Shown here: one piece after another, positions 53,827 through 62,183 of the stretch | Layout of the letters: every line of letters begins with the position of its first letter | Numbering within the stretch: position 1 is the stretch's first letter | DNA from: Flavihumibacter petaseus NBRC 106054 | GTDB lineage: Bacteria; Bacteroidota; Bacteroidia; Chitinophagales; Chitinophagaceae | Direction of reading: 5' to 3' | Assembly: GCF_000974785.1 (NCBI RefSeq) | Contig: NZ_BBWV01000003.1 | Coordinates: 310,001 to 374,000, forward strand | DNA: 64,000 bases | Notes under the pieces: generated by a model | Told to the model about the DNA's origin: nothing | Seen by the model: only the letters and a program-made list of their open reading frames with translations | Databases searched by the model: none | Made by a program: the position numbers and the translations under genes

Positions 53827-54224
53827 GGTGCGATTTTTTCCAGCAGGGCGGGCGGCATACCCGTCTTTTCGCGGGTGCCGGCAAGGATAAAATACAGCAC
53901 TACCCGCCCGATCGTGAGAAGCTTTCCGGTTTCATTGAACACTTCGTGGTGGTATTCAATGCGATGGTCTGTGGGAAGTTCCTTCAGCGTGGTGCGAATG
54001 GTCAGCAGGTCGTCATAATGCGCAGGCCGAAGAAATTTGGTATGCAGTTCAACCAATGGCATCAGGATCCCCATGGCTTCAATGTCTTTGTAGGAAAGGC
54101 CTAGGGCGCGGATGCCTTCGACCCGAGCTACTTCAAAATACTGCGCGTAGTTGCCGTGGTAGACGACATTCATCTGGTCTGTTTCCGCGTAGCGGACCCT
54201 GACTGTTGTTTCCGTTACATACAT
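53814..54224 (-). CDS. Acyl-CoA thioesterase, YbgC/4HBT family
   Basis: This 136-residue hot-dog-fold protein has VRVRYAETDQMNVVYHGNYA, with Asp16 as the probable catalytic residue of the 4-hydroxybenzoyl-CoA thioesterase family, and YFEVARVEGIRALGLSYKDI. Length is normal. It should hydrolyse acyl-CoA esters. It follows the DoxX gene by 18 nt on the same strand and overlaps the end of dacB by 13 nt. Confidence 0.92.
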   Translation of the reverse strand: MYVTETTVRVRYAETDQMNVVYHGNYAQYFEVARVEGIRALGLSYKDIEAMGILMPLVELHTKFLRPAHYDDLLTIRTTLKELPTDHRIEYHHEVFNETGKLLTIGRVVLYFILAGTREKTGMPPALLEKIAPYFS

Positions 54225-54242
54225 ACTTCCGGTATTGAGCGT

Positions 54243-54650
54243 TTATCTTCCTGTCATCCTGTCGATGCTGGCACGACCGGGTCCGCAAAGGAGAATTGCA
54301 GTAAATGCAGTGAGATAGAGTGCGGCCATTTCCCCCTGTTCAAAATTGTGGTTGTGTGCGATGAAAAATGCCACCAGCATGGCGATCACCAGGGGAATGG
54401 CGGCCAGGCGGGTGAACAGTCCCGCAATGATCAGGAGGGAGCAGAACACCTCGGCAAACAGTACCAGCAGCAAAGAGTTCCTTGTGCCGATATGGAGAGG
54501 GTCTCCGAATTTGTGCTGCAGGCTGGAAAACTTAACCAGTTTCTGAAAGCCATGGTTGGCCAGCATTAAACCTCCGGCGCAAATTCTGATCAAAAACATT
54601 GCGGTATCAAAAGCCCATTCCTGGTAGCTGGTGGAAAGCAGTTTTTTCAT
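54243..54650 (-). CDS. DoxX family membrane protein
   Basis: The protein has 135 residues from the ATG at 54650 (MKKLLSTSYQEWAFDTAMFL). Four membrane spans, with LIRICAGGLMLANHGFQKLV, LLVLFAEVFCSLLIIAGLFT and AIPLVIAMLVAFFIAHNHNF, match DoxX. Family members are linked to redox and membrane-bound oxidoreductases, but the role is not settled. An upstream in-frame ATG adds a non-conserved segment and was not used. Confidence 0.9.
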   Translation of the reverse strand: MKKLLSTSYQEWAFDTAMFLIRICAGGLMLANHGFQKLVKFSSLQHKFGDPLHIGTRNSLLLVLFAEVFCSLLIIAGLFTRLAAIPLVIAMLVAFFIAHNHNFEQGEMAALYLTAFTAILLCGPGRASIDRMTGR

Positions 54651-54782
54651 GCACAGATTTTTTTCAAAATTAGTACATGAATGCAAAGAATTGTTAATCA
54701 TTTCAATTATCCACAGTTGTTTGGAACGTTATTTGGTAGCACAGAAAATAATTAAAAACTTTACTCCGTTTCAAAAGGACCT

Positions 54783-57700
54783 TTGAAAGTAAAATCAGCA
54801 CCAGTGAACAGAGTCGTTTGTACGCTCATTTGTTTGGCTACCCTGCAAGGACTTCGCGCCCAGCAGACGGCCATTTTCACCGACCCGAAGCAGGGTTTCA
54901 AACTTGCCAAAGAATTTTATCAGCATGAGGAATACAGCCTGGCCTATCCGATCTTCAAAGAGCTGTACGCGCAGTTAAGGCCCGTTGACCGGACCAGTCA
55001 CGCGCTTGACTATGCGGAGATCAGGTATTATACCCTGGTCTGCGGCCTGCGTGAAAATGAAAAGGGTGTTCTTGAAGAAGCCAATGAATTTGTAGCGCTG
55101 GATGACAACCAGAGCAGGGTAGAGCTGATGAGCTTTTATCTTGGTGAGTATTATTTCCGTCACCAGAACTACTATGAAGCAGTCAGGTATTACGAGAAAA
55201 CTTCGGTTGAGCATCTCAGCAATGAGGAGGTGGCTTCCCTGAAGTTTCACCAGGGATACAGTTATTTCAACCTGCAGCGTTTCGAACAGGCCAAACCGTT
55301 ACTTGATGCGGTGCGCCAGACAAAAGGCAGCGCTGACTATGCAGCTGCAAACTATTATTACGGGTTTATAGCGTTCCGGGACAAGCAATACAGGGAAGCG
55401 CTGAACGCCTTTAAAGAAGTTGAAAATGATCCGGTTTACCGCGACGTGGTGCCCTATTATATTGCAACCATTTACTATATAACCGGGGATAAGGACAAGG
55501 CGTTGCAATATGCTGAGACAAACCAGAAGAAGGGGTCCGGATATTATCAACTGGAATTGCAGCGGTTGATCGGGCATGCCTGGTTTGAAAAAGGTGATGC
55601 TGCAAAAGCCCTTCCATACCTGGAGAATTATGCATCGAAATCTAAAACTCCACAGCGGCAGGATCTTTATGAGCTGGCCCACAGCTATTATCAGACAGGA
55701 AATTATACTAAGGCGATCGCCGGTTTCAAGCAACTGAGCGGAAAAGAAGATTCTCTCGCACAGAATGCCATGTACCTGCTGGGTGATGCTTATCTTAAAA
55801 CAGGTCAGAAAGCAAATGCCCGGAATGCATTTTTGTTCTGTTCCATCAACAGCAGTAATCCTGCGCAACAGGAGGTATCGAAGTTCAATTACGGGAAACT
55901 TTCCTACGAACTGGGGTTTACTGATATTGCCCTGACGGAATTGCAACAGTACCTGGAAAAGTATCCGAACGGAGCAAATCAGGCAGAAGCAAGAGAATTG
56001 CTGATCGGTGTAATGGCCAGGACCAGCAATTACAAAGACGCGCTGGTGTTGCTGGATGGTATCAAAAATCCTTCTGAGCAGGCAAAGCAGTTCTTTCCGG
56101 CGATCCTGTATGGCCGGGCAACAGAGCTGGTGAATGATGGCAGGCTGCCGGAGGCCGATGCTTTGCTTGACCGGACGATTAAGGCTTCCTATAACCAGCA
56201 GGTTTTGCCACTTGCCTATTTCTGGAAAGGTGAGATTGCCTTCCGCAGCAACCGTTTTGATGATGCCATCCGGTATTACAGCGAATATCTCGCTGCCCCA
56301 AAAGTGAACAGTGAGGTAAATCCGGCGCATGCTCACTATAATTTAGGCTATGCCTATCTGAAGAAAGAACAATACCAGCAGGCAATGGGTGAATTTGAGA
56401 AGGTTGCCGGCAAACCAACACCAAGAACAGGATCTGTTGAACAGGATGCGTATGCACGTGTGGCGGATTGTTACTATATGCAGCGGAACTATCCGAAAGC
56501 AGGGTTTTATTATGACCAGATCATCCTGAATGCCTGGCCGGCCAGTGATTATGCCGGTTTCCAGAAAGCGATGATCGCAGGTATCAGCAAACCAGCTGAA
56601 AAGATAAGGTTGCTCCAGCAGCTTCAGAAGCAATATGGTCAGTCGTCATTGATTCCGGACGCCAATATGGAGATCGCGAACACTTACCTGGCAGATGAAA
56701 AATTCAGGGAGGCATTGCCTTTCCTGAACGCCATTGTGCGTGACCCCGGCAGTGGGGGATACAAGCCAAAAGCATACCTGAGTGCGGGTATTGCTTATTT
56801 TAATCTCGACAATAATGCGGAGGCATTAAAACAGTTCAATGAGCTGCTCCAGCTTTATCCGCATTCACCTGAAGCAGATGAGGCGCTGGACAATGCCCGC
56901 GCCATATACCTTGAGGAAGGAAAAAGCAGCGAGTATGTTGCTTTCTCCAAAAAAATGGGACGTGATATCTCCAGTGCGCAACAGGACTCCCTGGCATATG
57001 CGGAAGCGGAGTTGCAATTGAGCAATGGCAATTTCAATAATGCGTTGCAGCGCTATGATGCTTATTTGTCAAAGTACCCGGAAGGCCGTTATGCAGTGGA
57101 GGCAAATTATTACAAGGCCGAGATTTATATGAGCCGGAAGGACTGGACAAATGCCGCTGCAGGTTATGAGGCAGTTGCAGCCCGGGTACCCAACAAATTT
57201 GGAGAGAAGTCATTGTTGCAGGCAGCAAGACTCAACTTTTTTGATCTGAAGAATTATGACAAGTCCGCTGAACTGTACAGCCGTTTGAAAGAGTTCTCAA
57301 CGACCGAGGAAAATAAACTCGAGGCAATGCGCGGGTTGTTGCGTAGCCAGTACCAGCTGAACAAATGGGCTGACGCGACGCCGAATGCGAAGGAGCTGAT
57401 GGATGCGAAAGGTGCGGGCGTTGATGACAAACTACTGGCCAATATGGTACTTGCGAGAGCAGCCCAGGATGCTGGTCAATACGATCTTGCCATCAGTTAT
57501 TTCAAAGCAGCCGCAGGAACGAGCAAAGGGGAAATGAGTGCAGAAGCGCGGTATGGAATCGCCTGGTGCCTGTTCCAGCAGGGGAAATTCAAGGAGGCAG
57601 AAAAAAGCGCATTTGAGGTCGTTAATAAGAATGGTTCTTACGAATTATGGGTTACCCGATCTTACCTGTTACTGGGTGACATCTACATGAAACAGGGTGA

Positions 57701-57833
57701 CCTGTTTAATGCCAAAGCTACCTACCAGAGCGTACTGGAGAATTCAGACATTGCTGAAATCAAGGAGGAAGCGCAGCGAAAGCTGAATGAGGTAAGTACT
57801 GCGGAAAAACAACAAGCCGGAACAAAAAACTGA
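54783..57833 (+). CDS. Large tetratricopeptide-repeat protein, exported
   Basis: This 1016-residue protein has a signal peptide (VVCTLICLATLQGLRAQ) and then tetratricopeptide repeats over nearly its whole length (for example NYYEAVRYYEKTSVEHLSNE, YLKKEQYQQAMGEFEKVAG, YPEGRYAVEANYYKAEIYMS). The start is TTG at 54783, supported by AAAAGGA about 5 nt upstream; the next choice is GTG at 54804, and no ATG is suitable. Proteins of this size in Bacteroidetes often sit beside an outer-membrane barrel gene. Here a barrel gene follows after 22 nt, so the TPR protein probably acts in the periplasm as a scaffold for it. The precise function is unknown. Confidence 0.9.
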   Translation: MKVKSAPVNRVVCTLICLATLQGLRAQQTAIFTDPKQGFKLAKEFYQHEEYSLAYPIFKELYAQLRPVDRTSHALDYAEIRYYTLVCGLRENEKGVLEEANEFVALDDNQSRVELMSFYLGEYYFRHQNYYEAVRYYEKTSVEHLSNEEVASLKFHQGYSYFNLQRFEQAKPLLDAVRQTKGSADYAAANYYYGFIAFRDKQYREALNAFKEVENDPVYRDVVPYYIATIYYITGDKDKALQYAETNQKKGSGYYQLELQRLIGHAWFEKGDAAKALPYLENYASKSKTPQRQDLYELAHSYYQTGNYTKAIAGFKQLSGKEDSLAQNAMYLLGDAYLKTGQKANARNAFLFCSINSSNPAQQEVSKFNYGKLSYELGFTDIALTELQQYLEKYPNGANQAEARELLIGVMARTSNYKDALVLLDGIKNPSEQAKQFFPAILYGRATELVNDGRLPEADALLDRTIKASYNQQVLPLAYFWKGEIAFRSNRFDDAIRYYSEYLAAPKVNSEVNPAHAHYNLGYAYLKKEQYQQAMGEFEKVAGKPTPRTGSVEQDAYARVADCYYMQRNYPKAGFYYDQIILNAWPASDYAGFQKAMIAGISKPAEKIRLLQQLQKQYGQSSLIPDANMEIANTYLADEKFREALPFLNAIVRDPGSGGYKPKAYLSAGIAYFNLDNNAEALKQFNELLQLYPHSPEADEALDNARAIYLEEGKSSEYVAFSKKMGRDISSAQQDSLAYAEAELQLSNGNFNNALQRYDAYLSKYPEGRYAVEANYYKAEIYMSRKDWTNAAAGYEAVAARVPNKFGEKSLLQAARLNFFDLKNYDKSAELYSRLKEFSTTEENKLEAMRGLLRSQYQLNKWADATPNAKELMDAKGAGVDDKLLANMVLARAAQDAGQYDLAISYFKAAAGTSKGEMSAEARYGIAWCLFQQGKFKEAEKSAFEVVNKNGSYELWVTRSYLLLGDIYMKQGDLFNAKATYQSVLENSDIAEIKEEAQRKLNEVSTAEKQQAGTKN

Positions 57834-57855
57834 ACCAACCCACGAACTGGAATTC

Positions 57856-59493
57856 ATGCGTACATCAAGATATATACCTGTTTTAGTTGCCGGACTGCTG
57901 GCGGTGCAAGCATTGACCGCCCAGGATTCGACAAAGAAGAAAGCAATTGAGATCACCTCTACTTTTAAACCCGTTCTGCGGGAAGCAGTCAAACAGCAGT
58001 TTGCTGCTTCGCTTCCTTCACCGGATTCCATCAGGCCGAATCTGCAGTACAAGATTCCGGAACAGCATGTAACCATTCCTTTTTTACCGGGCACCCTGAG
58101 TCCTGTTGCCCTGCAGGTGGATTCTGTATTGCCCTGGCAGAACAGCCAGTACCTGAAAGTCGGGATCGGCAATGTTCACCTGCCTTATATCCAGGGAGCG
58201 TTCTCTCTCGGAGATGCGAGAAATAATGTAGGTATATATGCTGAACTGTACCGCGCAAAAGGAAGGCTGGATTTTCAGAAAAACAATCTTGCTGATGTTC
58301 AGCTTCGCGGAAATATCGGGCTGGGTGAAAAGCATGAATTGAATGTTAAGGTTGGCTTTAAGGGACAGGATTATTTTTTCTATGGGTTTAGTCCCGATAC
58401 CCTGAAATTCACCAAGTCTGAACTGAAACAGACTTTTCAGACGGTTGACGGGGTATTTACATTAAGAAATACAGCGCCTACCGCATATGGCCTGAGTTAT
58501 CAGCCAAGTGTTGCCATCAGTTCTTTTTCCGGAAAGAACTACTGGCAGAAAGGAACAGAAAACAATGTCGTGGTGAGATTGCCATTGCAGAAGACTTTTG
58601 GTAAAAGTTTCGGCTTTAACCTTGGTGTTACGGCGGACATTACCAGGTATTCTCCGCCCGGAAAACAGGACGTGAAGAACAATCTCTTTCTCGTGGATCC
58701 GGCATTACTCCTGAAGACACCGAATGTATTTCTCCAGGTGGGAATACTGCCATCATGGGACAATAAGATTTTCCACCTGCTGCCCAATATCATGGCTGAG
58801 TTCATCACCAATGACCAGCGCTTTACCCTGCAGGCCGGATGGATTGGCTACTTTAACCGGGGCAGTTATCAGCGATTTGCAGGCATCAATCCCTGGATCT
58901 ATCAGCCGGATACACTCATGAACACCAGGGTTACGGAGTTTTATGCAGGTTTCAAAGGGTCCCTGGCCAATCATTTCACCTACAGTGCCAAAGTGGCCTT
59001 TGCGAAGCATTTCAACGAGAATCTGTTTGTGAATGACCAGGTGGATGGCAAAACATTTCAGACTGTATATTCTCCGGAAATCACGATGCTTCAACTACAC
59101 GGGGAAATCGGCTATATGCTGGGTGAAGCCTTCAATTTTAAAGCCGGCATCACCTATACCAATTTCACCAGGGTGGAAGGCCAGACCCGGGCCTGGGGAT
59201 TGCTTCCCATGGAAATCAATGGAAACCTGCGCTGGAGGATCATGAAAGACCTGTTCCTGAAAGCTGACCTATATGCATGGGATGGACCCGCTTACAGGAC
59301 CAAAGACGGTGAAGCATTCAAAGGCGACAAGGCATTTGACCTGAATGCGGGTCTTGAATTCAAAGTGTTGCCGAACCTGGACCTATTCTTCCAGATGAAT
59401 AATGTGTTCAACAATCGTTATCAGCGCTGGAACCAATATGAAGTGTATGGTTTCCAGGTGCTGGGCGGTGTGATTTTGCGGCTGCCCAAGTAA
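57856..59493 (+). CDS. Outer-membrane beta-barrel protein, TonB-dependent-receptor-like
   Basis: This 545-residue protein has a signal peptide (SRYIPVLVAGLLAVQALTAQ), a short N-terminal stretch (EITSTFKPVLREAVKQQF, then a Pro-rich linker) without a visible plug domain, and from about residue 95 alternating amphipathic strands with aromatic ends, closing with DLFFQMNNVFNNRYQRWNQY and a final GFQVLGGVILRLPK, like the last strands of TonB-dependent receptors. At 545 residues it is short for a full receptor. With the TPR protein encoded 22 nt upstream it probably forms an envelope complex. Transport substrate is unknown. Confidence 0.85.
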   Translation: MRTSRYIPVLVAGLLAVQALTAQDSTKKKAIEITSTFKPVLREAVKQQFAASLPSPDSIRPNLQYKIPEQHVTIPFLPGTLSPVALQVDSVLPWQNSQYLKVGIGNVHLPYIQGAFSLGDARNNVGIYAELYRAKGRLDFQKNNLADVQLRGNIGLGEKHELNVKVGFKGQDYFFYGFSPDTLKFTKSELKQTFQTVDGVFTLRNTAPTAYGLSYQPSVAISSFSGKNYWQKGTENNVVVRLPLQKTFGKSFGFNLGVTADITRYSPPGKQDVKNNLFLVDPALLLKTPNVFLQVGILPSWDNKIFHLLPNIMAEFITNDQRFTLQAGWIGYFNRGSYQRFAGINPWIYQPDTLMNTRVTEFYAGFKGSLANHFTYSAKVAFAKHFNENLFVNDQVDGKTFQTVYSPEITMLQLHGEIGYMLGEAFNFKAGITYTNFTRVEGQTRAWGLLPMEINGNLRWRIMKDLFLKADLYAWDGPAYRTKDGEAFKGDKAFDLNAGLEFKVLPNLDLFFQMNNVFNNRYQRWNQYEVYGFQVLGGVILRLPK

Positions 59494-59506
59494 AACCCTA
59501 CCTTCG
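59475..59506 (+). promoter_or_regulatory. Promoter at the end of the barrel gene, for the HU-CCDC81 gene
   Basis: TTTG at 59475-59478, 20 nt, then TACCTTCG at 59499-59506 (one mismatch to TAnnTTTG). The start codon at 59511 is only 4 nt after the -7 box, so a transcript from here would be leaderless or nearly so. Confidence 0.6.
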
Positions 59507-59510
59507 CGGC

Positions 59511-60143
59511 ATGGACATTCTCAACCAGTACCTGTTCCAGCACAGGAATATCAGTATTCCGGGAATGGGGACGCTCCATATGGACCGGGTGCCCGCACGG
59601 ACGGATTTTGTCAACCGTCAGTTACTTCCTCCGGGATTTGCCTTTCGTTTTGACAAATATTTTGATGCCCCTGATAAGGAGTTCTTCGGATACCTGTCTT
59701 CCAAAATGCAATTGCCCGATTTTGAGGTAATTCGCTGGTACAATGAGTATGCTTATTCGCTGCGTGCCAAAATCCGGAATCATGAGGATGCGAGTTGGGA
59801 AGGGTTGGGGAAATTCTATGCTGATGATAATGGTGAGATCTATTTTGAGGCAGCTCCCCAGATAATTCCGGCAAACCGGCCAGTAGCAGCAGTGCGCGTG
59901 ATCCGTGATAACATATCACACCAGCTCCTTGTGGGTGACCAGGAGCGGGTAACTTCAGAAATGCCTGAATTGCTGTCTTCCACCCATGTTGAAAGAGAAT
60001 CCTGGTGGACCTATGCGATCATTATTGCTGCAGTTGCGCTGAGCATCTGCTTCTTCCAGTTTTTCCGCAATGGTATGCGGATATCGTCCATGGGGAACAG
60101 CCAAACAACGCCCGTAATTGAAATGCCTGCCACTAAACAATGA
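59511..60143 (+). CDS. HU-CCDC81-type domain protein with C-terminal membrane anchor
   Basis: This 210-residue protein begins with two repeats of the bacterial HU-CCDC81 kind: YLFQHRNISIPGMGTLHMDR (about 7-26), with FFGYLSSKMQLPDFEVIRWY following, and WEGLGKFYADDNGEIYFEA (96-114). One membrane span follows at 166-186 (WWTYAIIIAAVALSICFFQF), then a short Ser/Pro tail. The HU-CCDC81 domains are HU-like folds thought to bind proteins or nucleic acids at the Bacteroidetes envelope, often next to SPOR domains; no SPOR domain is present here. With no N-terminal signal, the HU-like part should face the cytoplasm. It is in line with the TPR-barrel genes and the methyltransferase gene. Confidence 0.8.
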   Translation: MDILNQYLFQHRNISIPGMGTLHMDRVPARTDFVNRQLLPPGFAFRFDKYFDAPDKEFFGYLSSKMQLPDFEVIRWYNEYAYSLRAKIRNHEDASWEGLGKFYADDNGEIYFEAAPQIIPANRPVAAVRVIRDNISHQLLVGDQERVTSEMPELLSSTHVERESWWTYAIIIAAVALSICFFQFFRNGMRISSMGNSQTTPVIEMPATKQ

Positions 60144-60159
60144 TTTTCAGCGCCTGAAC

Positions 60160-61053
60160 ATGTCTGTTATACATCGAAATGCCTGCCCGGTTTGCGGGGC
60201 TTCTTCCATTCAACCCGTTCTGGAAGCCATCGACCGGTCTGTTTCACGAAAAGTTTTCAGTATCTGGGAATGTGGTGTTTGTTCCCTTCGGTTTACCCAG
60301 GATATTCCTGATCAGTTTACAATAGGCCAGTATTATCAGACTGAAAATTATATTTCCCATAGCGATACCCGTACGGGAGTCGTCAACCGCCTTTATCACC
60401 AGGTGCGGAAGATCACGTTGCAGTCCAAGCGCAAACTGATTGAAAGGGAATGCAGGCGGAAAACCGGTACTTTGCTGGACATTGGTGCGGGAACCGGAGC
60501 CTTTGCAAATGTGATGAAATCAGCCGGCTGGTCGGTAACGGGACTTGAGCCCGATCCCGGTGCCAGGGCAGTAGCGGAAGCAAACTATGGTATCAGGCTG
60601 GAGGTTCCCGATAAGCTGTATCAGCTGGAACCCGCCGGCTTTGACGCCATTACGCTTTGGCATGTGTTGGAGCACGTACATGACCTTCAGGCTTACATGG
60701 GGCGGTTCAAGACCCTCCTGAAACCCGGCGGACGCCTGTTTCTCGCATTACCGAACTGGCAGTCTGCTGATGCTGCACATTATGGCAGCGATTGGGCCGC
60801 ATATGATGTTCCGCGACACCTTTACCATTTTTCGCCTGCAGCTGTTAAGCAATTACTGCAGCGGAATGGGTTTCGTTTGAACAGGATGCAGCCGATGTGG
60901 TTTGACCCATTTTATATCGCTATGCTCAGCGAAAAATACCAGCACGGTAAAACGAGATATTTTCCCGCAGCCTGGAACGGAATGATTTCGGACGTTGCTG
61001 CCTGGAAAAGTCCGGAGAAAGCCAGCTCCGTTATTTACATCTGCAGTTTGTAG
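60160..61053 (+). CDS. Class I SAM-dependent methyltransferase with zinc ribbon
   Basis: The protein has 297 residues from the ATG at 60160. An N-terminal zinc ribbon has Cys9 and Cys12 (ACPVCGASS) and a second pair in WECGVCSLRF. The methyltransferase core has LLDIGAGTGAFANVMKSAGW (SAM binding), GLEPDPGARAVAE and ITLWHVLEHVHDL. The layout matches the methyltransferase type 12/C-methyltransferase-like group that acts on sugars or small molecules in envelope biosynthesis. It follows the HU-CCDC81 gene by 16 nt; its link to the envelope operon is by position. It ends 3 nt before the convergent glutaminyl cyclase gene. Confidence 0.88.
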   Translation: MSVIHRNACPVCGASSIQPVLEAIDRSVSRKVFSIWECGVCSLRFTQDIPDQFTIGQYYQTENYISHSDTRTGVVNRLYHQVRKITLQSKRKLIERECRRKTGTLLDIGAGTGAFANVMKSAGWSVTGLEPDPGARAVAEANYGIRLEVPDKLYQLEPAGFDAITLWHVLEHVHDLQAYMGRFKTLLKPGGRLFLALPNWQSADAAHYGSDWAAYDVPRHLYHFSPAAVKQLLQRNGFRLNRMQPMWFDPFYIAMLSEKYQHGKTRYFPAAWNGMISDVAAWKSPEKASSVIYICSL

Positions 61054-61056
61054 GTG

Positions 61057-61908
61057 TTATTGGAATGAGATTTCAAATAGGTTCGGCCACAGTTTGCCCG
61101 TAACATATATTTTCCCTGTACCAGCGTCGAAGGCAATGCCATTCAGGACAGCTTCACCATCAGTATATTTCTGCTGGCGGGTGTTTTCTTTGGTATGATT
61201 GGAGAGCAAACCGCTGAGGTTTGCGATGCCTGCAACCTGTCCGTTTGCGGGATCAATTTTCAGAATATAATCACTCTGGTATTTATTGGCATAGATGAAT
61301 CCATGGATAAATTCCAGTTCATTGATATTGTTGACAGGACCGTTGTTGTCGGTCACACTGACGATTCTCCGGGTGCTGAAATCAGTTGGATTGAGAAAAT
61401 AGAGGTTACTGCTGCCGTCTGAAACAATCAGGTTGGTGCTGTCATTGGTAATTCCCCAGCCTTCAGTTTTTAACGGGAATTCCTGAATCCGTTTCAGGGT
61501 TTTCGCATCATATACAAAGCCTTTGCGACCTTTCCAGGTGAGCTGATACAGTTTACCATTGAGTATGGTAATGCCTTCACCGAAGTAAACACTGTCTAGC
61601 GGCACTTTCTGGGACACTTTACCGGTCGCCAGGTCTACCTTGCCGACCCAGGAATGATAGGGGTTGTATTCAGGGCTACCACCGGTAGATTCCATCAATT
61701 GGCCTTCGAAAACCAGTAAACCCTGGGTATAGGATAAAGTATCATGCGGGTATACTTTAGTGACGGTGTACTGAAGGCTGGCCGGAGCCGGGGCGCCACC
61801 GGTTTCCGTCGTGGAGGTTGCTGCAGAATCAGTGTTCCCGGTGTTATTGCAACCCGTCATCACGACGGCAACCAGTAAGCCGAATGAGATGGAAATGAGT
61901 GATTTCAT
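61057..61908 (-). CDS. Glutaminyl-peptide cyclotransferase, lipoprotein
   Basis: The protein has 283 residues from the ATG at 61908, giving a lipoprotein leader (SISFGLLVAVVMTGC). After an Asn/Thr/Ala-rich linker the mature part is a beta propeller with YTVTKVYPHDTLSYTQGLLV, MESTGGSPEYNPYHSWVGKV, YFGEGITILNGKLYQLTWKG and LNGIAFDAGTGKIYVTGKLW, the signature of the plant-type glutamine cyclotransferase family. It turns N-terminal Gln into pyroglutamate, which protects exported proteins from aminopeptidases; in Bacteroidetes many signal peptides leave an N-terminal Gln. The ATG twelve codons further upstream was not used. Confidence 0.92.
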   Translation of the reverse strand: MKSLISISFGLLVAVVMTGCNNTGNTDSAATSTTETGGAPAPASLQYTVTKVYPHDTLSYTQGLLVFEGQLMESTGGSPEYNPYHSWVGKVDLATGKVSQKVPLDSVYFGEGITILNGKLYQLTWKGRKGFVYDAKTLKRIQEFPLKTEGWGITNDSTNLIVSDGSSNLYFLNPTDFSTRRIVSVTDNNGPVNNINELEFIHGFIYANKYQSDYILKIDPANGQVAGIANLSGLLSNHTKENTRQQKYTDGEAVLNGIAFDAGTGKIYVTGKLWPNLFEISFQ

Positions 61909-62183
61909 GTGGTTCAATTGGGCCAAATGTACAATTTGCCACAAAAAATTATTGTTATAACGCTTTGAAATCTAAAGAAATTCGCCTTTTTTTACAGTCA
62001 CTTACCGGATGAAAACTGCGCCGTCCAAATCCTTTCCCACCTGCCGATTTCCCGTCTAAGTTTATTGTTGACCGTTGATTGTGTTCCCTTTTATTGCAAT
62101 ATCCTTTGCAAGGCATAGCATTCTTTCGTACCCGGAAGAAACGATCCACGCTATGAATGACCGTCCACTTAAATCGACCTTTA

